Shown: piece after piece, positions 8,560 to 14,903 of the stretch
How the letters are laid out: every line of letters starts with the position of its first letter
Position numbering within the stretch: the stretch's first letter is position 1
NCBI GenBank assembly: GCA_003024985.2
Contig: PXIH01S0027010.1
Strand: one strand, 5' to 3'
Length of the DNA: 14,903 nucleotides
Origin: Euperipatoides rowelli
Lineage: Eukaryota; Onychophora; Udeonychophora; Euonychophora; Peripatopsidae
Position numbers and translations under genes: made by a program
The notes under the pieces: generated by a model
Database searches by the model: none
What the model saw: only the letters and a program-made list of their open reading frames with translations
Told to the model about the DNA's origin: nothing

Positions 8560-9890
8560 CAACAGGGCCTGAAAACGGATATGGTATGCCAAAAAAACTG
8601 TTGGCAGCATGACACTTTATCAGTCATCAGTTTGATTATAATATGGATACCAAATCTTGGTCTTTGCGACATTGAAAAAATCATTGACAGGAAAAATCAT
8701 CTAAAACCTGAAACACTTTGGGGATAAAACCCCTCCCATTTACAAATACTGTAAGGTCATCTACAAATGTTACAACAGGAATGGTAGAATTCAACGGTGG
8801 TATCCAGATTCCAGTGTTAAGACCAGCCAATTAGGAAACCAGACTGTCTATATACAGCCGAAAAAGGATTGCACTTAATGGGGGACCATTGGGTAATTCC
8901 CCTTTTTACAGGAATATCATAGTACAATTGTCCCTTAAACTTGATTGAGATAACCTTGTTGGAAATATAATTTAAATTTCCTCATGTGAGGGTAGAACAA
9001 CCAAGATAATGTATGAGCCTGGCAGCTGAGAACTGATGATCCACAAAATCGAAAGCCTTGCTTATGTCTAGAAACATGATCACTGCATCCTTCAATTGAT
9101 ACTTCTCTGTAAAAAAAAAAAACGGCTTGCCTTAACAGATTACTAGGCATATGTATACTGTGCTCCTTAATTACAAAATGATAAGGGGACAGAACTGTAG
9201 GAAGAACAATATTAAGTCTGTTATTAAGCAAACAAGAATGACCTTTGCTTCCAGGTCCTGGACATTTATTGGTCTGGTATGAGATAGTTCCAATTGAGCA
9301 TCAGGGTCTAGGCCCCTCTTCCTTTGTAGAATCATATATGAAGAAATATATGGCTGATCAGTATACAGAATAGTCAACCAGTTATTATACATTGTTTCCA
9401 AATTAGGTAAAAACACATGTTCAAAAAGTCTAAAAAGTAACACTGTTAAAAGATCAGGGCCTGGTGAGCTGTGCACATTTAATTGCTCCAGGACTGTAAG
9501 TAAGTCTTGAAGAGTGACAACAAAATTATTTTGAGATGAAATATCGGGGTGCAAAGGGAATGCAACCATTCTATAATAATCCTCAGAATGGACATTCCTA
9601 GAAGCAAAAACATTGGAAAAATTCACATAGATGAGATTAAGCATCGTAAGACCAGTAATGTTAACCCACCCATCAAATATATAAGTAATCGGGGGAGATG
9701 AAACTTTCCGGAAAAAAAAGGAAGTGGTAAGTGAAGACACCTCCTGTCTTGATGCAACGATTCTCTTCCTTAACAGATGCAGGTTGTCCACCTCCATCAC
9801 ACGAGTAATCGTATTGTACTCCTGTTGACAACTCTTGAAAAATTGCAACTGGGTAACACCAATATTCCTCATGGCACTCATCAAATCCAT
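8560..9890 (-). pseudogene. LINE ORF2 reverse transcriptase domain (broken)
   Basis: An intact 239-codon frame (9890-9171) covers the linker and the start of RT, with SSPGPD at 9453-9470 and RPINVQDLEAKVI at 9237-9275. A frameshift near 9230 moves the reading to RLNIVLPTVLSPY, and another near 9115 moves it to LDISKAFD (9048-9071), catalytic motif A. GITQWSP (8880-8900) is motif B; the usual G after Q is W here. A one-base shift then gives SAILFRLYIDSL (8840-8875), a stop at 8831-8833, and TFVDDLTVFV (8741-8770) with the catalytic FVDD at 8756-8767. All three catalytic aspartates are therefore still encoded, but in different frames. NVAKTKIWYP, typical of the region after motif C, lies near 8660-8690. 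Confidence 0.85.
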
Positions 9891-10109
9891 AAGTTAAGCC
9901 AAACGCTGAGACTCTTGCTGCCTACCAGAATAACTAACTTCAATAAGTGTTTTGACAAAGTGCGCTTTAAAAAGAAAATAATTAAGAAGTGTAAAATTAG
10001 CAAACAATAAAAAGTTAGTCTTAACATATACAACAGAAAAAAGACAAAGGTGTAAAAAAGTGACAGAAGAAATAAATGGATGTCTCTGTTTAACTGCATA
10101 CAGAAATAT

Positions 10110-10690
10110 CTATTGAACACACTTATAACCAATCCAGAAATACATCACTGCATGATCAGAGTAGGTTGTGAAAATAATTTCAAACTTTGAACCAGCAACC
10201 AATGCAGGAGATAAATAAACTAAATCCAAGGTATTCCCAGCCTGGGATAGATGAGTTGGCAATCTGTCATTTAGATGCACCCCTGCTAGATTCACAATCG
10301 ACAAGCTCTGAAAATTTTGCAAAAAAAAACGGTCATTGGCAATATCCTAATAATTTAGGTCTCCGCCGAAAGCCAAAATTTCTCTGTGCAATGGCATATG
10401 TGCAATCATGTCAGAAAAAAATGCAACTATTCACATGGAACTATTCACAGCTACTTGACCTACTGCATAATAGTTCACAAACACATAATATCTGCTTGCA
10501 TCATGTACAAGTGATAAAATAAGATACCTTGAAGTTGCCTTTACTATTGAAACTTATGAGACTAATAACCGCTTTGAAATCAAAATAACTACACATTGAC
10601 AGGCTTTTGGTGCACTTCCATGGAAGAAATTTAAAAAATCTTGAAAAAATGCCTTTACATCCCCCCTCCCAAACCACCCGTTGCCCCTTG
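10110..10690 (-). pseudogene. LINE ORF2 endonuclease domain (broken)
   Basis: Remnants of an apurinic-type (EEP) endonuclease, the nickase that starts target-primed reverse transcription. Three pieces in different frames can be followed. At about 10400-10630 are VVILISK and RYLILSLVHD then YYVFVNYYA, matching the strand pattern of this fold. At 10353-10425 the frame ends in FGGDLN (10353-10370), the metal-binding GDxN motif, followed at once by a stop (10347-10349). At 10110-10322 are GNTLDLVYLSPAL and the catalytic SDH (10152-10160). The N-terminal residues of the fold (N and QE motifs) are not recognisable in 10640-10750. The domain lies directly downstream of ORF1, as in other LINEs. Confidence 0.7.
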
Positions 10691-10749
10691 CCGTGGGTTG
10701 AAAAGAAATAAAAGGATAGTAAACTTAATCACAACATAATAAAAGATGA

Positions 10750-11789
10750 GACTTTTAAGAATTTATGAAGAAAAAACAATGAAATTTCAGACACCAGCAA
10801 TCTTGTTTCTTTACGCCCCCCCTCATAATTTTCAATAACAGTTCCATCAGTATTAATCAAATTATTACCTTATGATCCAAATCAGTAGATTTTGAAACAA
10901 ATCATGATTGAGCATCCCCAATCTTAAAATCACTGACAGTTTCAATAGATGTTGCTGTATTTTTAAATAAAAGTAATTCCTGAGATTTTACAAATTGAGT
11001 TTGAAATAATGACTCGGACACAAAATAAGTCACCCACATTTGAATCAGAATCCTGTAAACCGTCATTTGTCATCTCATCAATTACCTCCATATCTCCCTG
11101 AACAACATTGCTATTTGACCTAGGACACCAGTGGGTCTGATCTGCCCACTCCCACAAGACAGCTTTACATGTAACACACTTTTTAATGGGGCAAGATTTT
11201 ATGTCATGGGTTGTCTCCCTGCACCGGAAACAAGCCCAGGCCCTTTGGGATGAACTGACCCATCCTCGAAGCCGAGACTTAGACTGGATAAGATAATATG
11301 GCAAAGTTGCAAAGTCAACACCTGGATTTAACCCAAAGGTCACATAGACTGGCATGGTAGCAATCACAAAGTCCTCATCCAAAGTCGACCGCATCAAAAC
11401 AACTGTACCATTGTTTGCTAAGATTTCACCAAGCTCCGCCATCATGGTATGTACAGACATCCACAGAATCACAAAATTAACCTTCACGACCACAAAAAAA
11501 AATACTCTCCTAGCCGAGTAAACTGGGTGGTAAAAGCTAAGAGAGATTCTGACAATTTAAAACCCATAAAATGGTATTGTGGTAAATGCAAACGGGTGTC
11601 GTCAAATTTTTGAGCAACCCTAACAAGCATAAAGAGTGAGTCTAAAGAAAATTTCTGCAACTTAAAATTTGCATTGGTGATAACAAAGAAATTTGTGTCT
11701 GTGGAAACCAGAGTCTCAAAATTCCTAAAGTTAAATATAATGTTTTCTCTGTAAGCACTAGCCATGTGTGACAAAACGTATTTAGCCAT
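10750..11789 (-). pseudogene. LINE ORF1, nucleic-acid-binding zinc-knuckle protein (broken)
   Basis: The reading frame starts at a Met at 11789 (or 11765) and runs to 11484, then continues in another frame from 11493 to 10963, so one frameshift lies near 11490. The second part has a perfect CCHC knuckle, CFRCRETTHDIKSC (11191-11232), then a second Cys/His cluster, CVTC...HWC (11125-11178), with spacing CX2CX11HXC instead of CCHC. Upstream sequence such as TLDEDFVIATMPVYV could be the tail of an RRM-like region, which is inference. After the stop at about 10963 coding-like sequence rich in acidic residues resumes in other frames to about 10750, so the original C-terminus was longer. In LINEs this protein coats the element RNA. 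It is non-functional here. Confidence 0.7.
11125..11232 (-). other. Tandem zinc-knuckle motif of ORF1
   Basis: CX2CX4HX4C is intact at residues C, C, H, C of CFRCRETTHDIKSC. It is followed four residues later by CVTCKAVLWEWADQTHWC, giving CX2CX11HXC. CCHC knuckles of this kind bind single-stranded nucleic acid in retroelement gag-like proteins. The second cluster is probably a diverged or differently spaced finger; decay is an alternative. Confidence 0.75.
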
Positions 11790-11860
11790 GTCAAAACTAT
11801 TTGCAAAGCAATAAATATAACAACTAAAATCTTGAAATAAAACGCCAAGAATAAAAGCAT

Positions 11861-13355
11861 AGTATGATGTGTATATTTCTTAATGTTGAATAAATTAGTA
11901 CTAGGCTATAGCAATTAGTAGGTTAACAGCAAAATCAAAATAAGAGTCTTTTTGAAACATATAAAAGAGAAATAAACTCACCGGTTTATGAATAAAATCT
12001 TTGGAAAATAAATTTCACTGTTATTAGTGAACAGAAGATAATGTTTGAAATGCTGATGCATTGGATTATCAATAAGCTTAAACTTTTTCACAAAATTTTA
12101 CATCGGAGTTAAAGGTCAGCCTGCTATAACTTTATAAAAAAAAAATTGAATTGTGGGTTCCTTTAGGGTTTTTCCACTGACACTCACATTACTTTATCAG
12201 CAAGCAGGTATGGGTCCTTTCGAGGATGAGCACATTATTTTACTTATGAAAGTGAGCCATGCAATTAAAAGTTAACAGGTTTGCTTTAAATCCTGTTGAG
12301 GGTGACCACTTTATTTTATTACCTCTATTGTTGTGGTCTTCTGCAGAGACATACCCTGACTGATAACCGTCTCACACTCTCATGCAGAATGATAGAACAT
12401 TACAGCTACAAGACGGGATATTAATTACTAGTAAAAATAACTTTACTCTAAAATTACCATATGAACTCAGTCACATTTATATTGTACCCAGTCCTTACTC
12501 TTATTCAGATGTTCCCATCCAATTTATCATGTGAGCAGGCCAAGAGACAACCATAAAGCTAGCTGATGTCCCCCACTGGAGGCAGGCCAGTCATATGTAC
12601 ACTATAAGAGCTTGAAACAATGGCTGAGGACATGAGGAGAGAAGATATTCTGATTCTATAAGAAGCTCTTAATGGATGGTCTAACAATAGATTCAATAGT
12701 AATGACCGTTTTTAATGGAGTTAATTTTATTCACTCCTATAGGTAGCTCTCAAATTTTATTAACCCTTAGAGGGGGGCAATGTAGTACCTTAAAGCACTT
12801 TAAAGTGTCCAAACAGTGCTTGTGGTAAAGCTTGTCAAGTAGCTTACCTTTCATAAGGACTGAAGAGACTTAATACTAAGTTGTACTTATTTACAAGGCT
12901 TAATATCCTATCTATAAGAAGTAAACTGTATCTGATAGAATATCCTGAATTTATATACCCCCCTCCCTTCTCAATGAAATGATTGGTCAATGGCAGGCTC
13001 ACATAATTTTAGGCCCATGGTCAACTTTTCTCACAATCCCATTATTCCATTATTTAAAATAATGCATTTAATCTATTTATAAAAATCAAACTGATGTAAA
13101 ATATTCCCCCCACCACCCCTCCTTCTTCATAATGCAATCATGACCCTCTTCTGCTCACCTCAGGTCTACATCAGGAATTAATCCACCTAAGAAGAAGACA
13201 TAATTCATCATATAAGACCACAAAACTAATTTTGAAAAAAATAACTAATTTAAAAATAAATTAGTATATTTTATATACCTTAATAATTGTTTAGGAATTG
13301 GCCTATAGCAATTGTATAGGATAAGTACTAAGTGGATTACAAAAAATAAATGCAA
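11861..13355. other. Gene-free region right of the LINE
   Basis: No gene is recognised. The stretch holds an imperfect 30-bp direct repeat (12215-12244 and 12291-12320), a 12-bp palindrome CACTTTAAAGTG (12796-12807) and C-rich tracts near 12959-12966 and 13105-13121. Part of the LINE 5' UTR may lie in 11861-12100 but cannot be delimited. Confidence 0.5.
12215..12320 (+). repeat. Imperfect 30-bp direct repeat, 76-bp period
   Basis: 12215-12244 and 12291-12320 agree at 24 of 30 positions (TCCT..TGAGG.TGA.CAC.TTATTTTA pattern). Both are preceded by a CAGGT word at slightly different spacing. This looks like an old duplication of about 76 bp, possibly part of an unrecognised repeat family. Confidence 0.5.
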
Positions 13356-13389
13356 TTTTTTTTTTTTTGCTCACAATAAATGATTTATT
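13356..13389 (-). other. Possible retroposed 3' end (AATAAA and A13)
   Basis: Read on the minus strand, AATAAA (13384-13389) is followed 15 nt later by A13 (13356-13368). This is the layout of a retroposed transcript end. Nothing recognisable as a gene or element lies on the 5' side (13390-14000), and both words are common in such AT-rich DNA. Confidence 0.3.
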
Positions 13390-14039
13390 ATTAAATAAAG
13401 TAAAGGCACAAAATAAAAGCTTTTGAAGTCTACTGCACATAATCTATCCAGCATAGTATTTCTCAATATCTTTGTGCTAATTTGATCCAATAATTAAGTT
13501 GGGATTAAATGCAATAAATTTAATATAATGTATTTAAGAATAATATTTTAGATTCTATTGTTTATTTAAAAATTATGGTTTGGCAAATCAGAGGCATTAT
13601 TTTATTATGGAAATTAAAGAGGCAATATTTATTTTTATTTTGTTCTAATTTAATTTTGTTATTCAAGAAATAATGCTTGCTGTTTAAAACGTAATGCTTC
13701 TTGTTATCAGAAGTTATTTATCATATTCTATAAACATATTTTGCTACACAGAAACATGGAATTAATTCCAGGACATTAATGCTATTAATGTTTTCTTTCA
13801 TAAAATAAATAAAAGGAATGGACAATTTTTCCTTATATTATCTAAGAGACATGTAATCATACTGTAGCAGAAAATAATGTAAACTTATGTATTGTATTTA
13901 TTTGTTGTTATTGGTTCACATTGTTTACTAAATTAAATAAATTATAAAGTATTATATAATGTATATAGTATTAGTTTATGTACAAATTAATGCATACTGT
14001 ACACAGGGTCTGCCTTCTAAAATACTGTTTTCCTGTTCA
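13390..14039. other. Very AT-rich gene-free stretch
   Basis: No gene or repeat family is recognised. GC content falls to about 20% around 13501-13620. Stops are dense in all frames. Confidence 0.6.
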
Positions 14040-14230
14040 TCTGATCTGCATTCAGCAAATTAGAACAACAGAACAATAATTTCTCCCATTTCATGCAAAT
14101 AAGCAGAAAGCCCGCAAATAAAGTTATAAAAGGCTTTATAGAGCTAAATAAAATTTGTTCAGGACCGACATCTTGCAACCAAGGCTTGTCTGCCAATTAC
14201 TATGTGCAAATGACAAGCAGTGTTCAGTAA

Positions 14231-14268
14231 TTCTCCCGCCATTAATCAATCAATCGCAGCCGGGAGAA
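14231..14268. repeat. 8-bp inverted repeat around the PBX-like words
   Basis: TTCTCCCG (14231-14238) and its exact complement CGGGAGAA (14261-14268) flank a 22-nt loop holding the ATTAATCAATCAATCG core. The GC-rich arms would make a moderately stable stem in RNA. Confidence 0.7.
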
Positions 14269-14326
14269 GAAATGAACCCGTTCCTGAGAAACTTAATCTG
14301 ATTATAGCAGCAAGGACTTAGCCACC

Positions 14327-14340
14327 CAGTGAAATCACTG
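14327..14340. repeat. Short palindrome CAGTGA-AA-TCACTG
   Basis: Perfect 6-bp arms around AA. It may be a dimeric protein site or chance. It marks the right end of the GC-richer block. Confidence 0.7.
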
Positions 14341-14903
14341 TTTCATAATAATGCTTAAACAATTGTCTCCTCATCAAATACAAAATTTATCTGATCTTAT
14401 CTAAATTGTTATTTATTTTCTGAAATCTACTCAAACCGCAGATTGCAGCAAAAAGACTTTGTTCCAACCAGCCAACCATTCAAAATTTCCATCCTTCAAC
14501 AGTTAGCGACTCTCTGACAAAATATATTATCTTCCTATTAATTCTATAAGGTTTTTTAGTTCAGTGTGAGATAATGTCTGAACATAAAAATATGGTTGAG
14601 GTATCAAAAGAGAGCTCTTAGTGTCTATATGTGCCATCAACAGCCAAAAATGGCATTCGGGACACAGTGTGTGAGTGGTGGGCCTCAGAGTTAGTTTGCT
14701 GACAAATTCCATCAGATGGGCTGATCACTTATGTGAAATTGAAAAGCATAAATTGAGAGAACGCTGCTGAAATTCTTTACCAAAAAATAATAATAAATAA
14801 CCCTCCAAGGCTTTCTACTATAATTATTAAAGGCAAGTTAATACAATATTTTTTAATTTTTTTAAATAAGATTAGATATCAAAGAATGAAATTGTGAAGC
14901 ATA
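14341..14903. other. Right edge, no gene recognised
   Basis: No gene is recognised. A minus-strand frame (14712-14527, 61 codons, starting MEFVSKLTLRPT) is open over a locally GC-richer piece (about 14625-14735). It has no splice support and no known motif apart from a single CPEC that is probably chance. The rest is AT-rich. Confidence 0.4.

Larger units (their letters stand above)
7311..11860 (-). mobile_element. Decayed LINE, probably L1/Tx1-like
   Basis: This is a minus-strand non-LTR retrotransposon in the order ORF1 (zinc knuckles), ORF2 endonuclease, reverse transcriptase, C-terminal Cys/His motif, polyadenylation signal and oligo-A tail. The RT motifs (SSPGPD, RPINVQDLEAKVI, LDISKAFD, GITQ, FVDD) and an AP-type endonuclease upstream of RT define a LINE. 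The RT3 stretch RLNIVLPTVLSPY and the late RGGLGLHNI motif resemble L1 and Tx1 elements more than Jockey, CR1 or RTE; this is recalled family knowledge, not an alignment. At about 4.5 kb it looks close to full length. The 5' limit is uncertain and no target-site duplication was found. Many single-base indels and nonsense codons spread across all domains show an old, inactive insertion. Confidence 0.85.
14040..14340. promoter_or_regulatory. Candidate conserved enhancer-like block
   Basis: Base composition rises to about 45% GC over 14161-14340, between regions of roughly 20-35%. Words matching known developmental factor sites cluster here: SOX-like AACAAT (14072-14077), the exact POU octamer ATGCAAAT (14093-14100), a second TGCAAAT (14205-14211) overlapping the MEIS-like TGACAAG (14211-14217), and ATTAAT overlapping the PBX-like ATCAATCAATC (14241-14255). 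Two short hairpins are also present (14231-14268 and 14327-14340). The + strand has a 49-codon open frame ending at about 14299, and an AG acceptor-like site at 14161-14162, so a short exon is an alternative. Function is inferred from composition and motifs only. Confidence 0.35.

Noticed and set aside
9777-10522. Plus-strand open frames at 9777-10010 and 10187-10522
   Set aside because: They lie antisense to the LINE endonuclease and linker, which are recognisable on the minus strand.
7300-11900. A target-site duplication flanking the LINE
   Set aside because: The sequence next to the A tail (GGTAGGATAGGAGGTAATTC) was looked for around 11800-12000 and no convincing match was seen.
1-14903. 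CRISPR arrays, bacterial operons or a defence system
   Set aside because: The window is plainly eukaryotic non-coding DNA. The only regular array is the spacer-free minisatellite.

Overview
The window is AT-rich eukaryotic DNA with no complete functional gene. It holds long homopolymer runs, microsatellites, a tRNA-derived SINE-like element, a 20-bp minisatellite and a decayed two-ORF non-LTR retrotransposon. There are no operons, ribosome binding sites or dense coding. The repeat types and the scattered TAGGCCTA-like motifs fit a marine invertebrate, perhaps a mollusc or other lophotrochozoan. That placement is a guess; nothing here fixes the species.

Layout. 1-2809 is gene-free AT-rich DNA with short microsatellites. 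2810-2890 and 4772-4864 (or to 4889) are two weak candidate exons on the + strand. They have good splice-site look and compatible phase, but I recognise no protein family. Between them lie an A16 tract behind AATAAA, a SINE-like element with Pol III box A and box B (3731-3960), and about 37 copies of a 20-bp minisatellite (3967-4715). 4890-7310 is AT-rich and gene-free, with one notable cluster: a 19-bp near-perfect palindrome followed by a 21-bp tandem duplication (5041-5109).

7311 to about 11860 is a minus-strand LINE. Read right to left it has an ORF1 with CCHC zinc knuckles, an ORF2 endonuclease (GDLN, LDLVYLS, SDH), a reverse transcriptase (SSPGPD, LDISKAFD, GITQ, FVDD), a C-terminal Cys/His motif, and an AATAAA plus an A10 tail. 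The domain order and RT motifs fit the L1/Tx1 superclade. Every domain is interrupted by frameshifts and stops, so this copy is dead although close to full length.

11861-14020 is again gene-free. From about 14040 to 14340 base composition changes sharply (about 45% GC over 14161-14340 against about 20% near 13500-13620). That block carries clustered POU-octamer, SOX-, PBX- and MEIS-like words and two short hairpins, so it is the best candidate for a conserved regulatory element. I see no undescribed multi-gene system. The items most worth checking are that block, the SINE/minisatellite pair, the possible exons, and the age and clade of the LINE.
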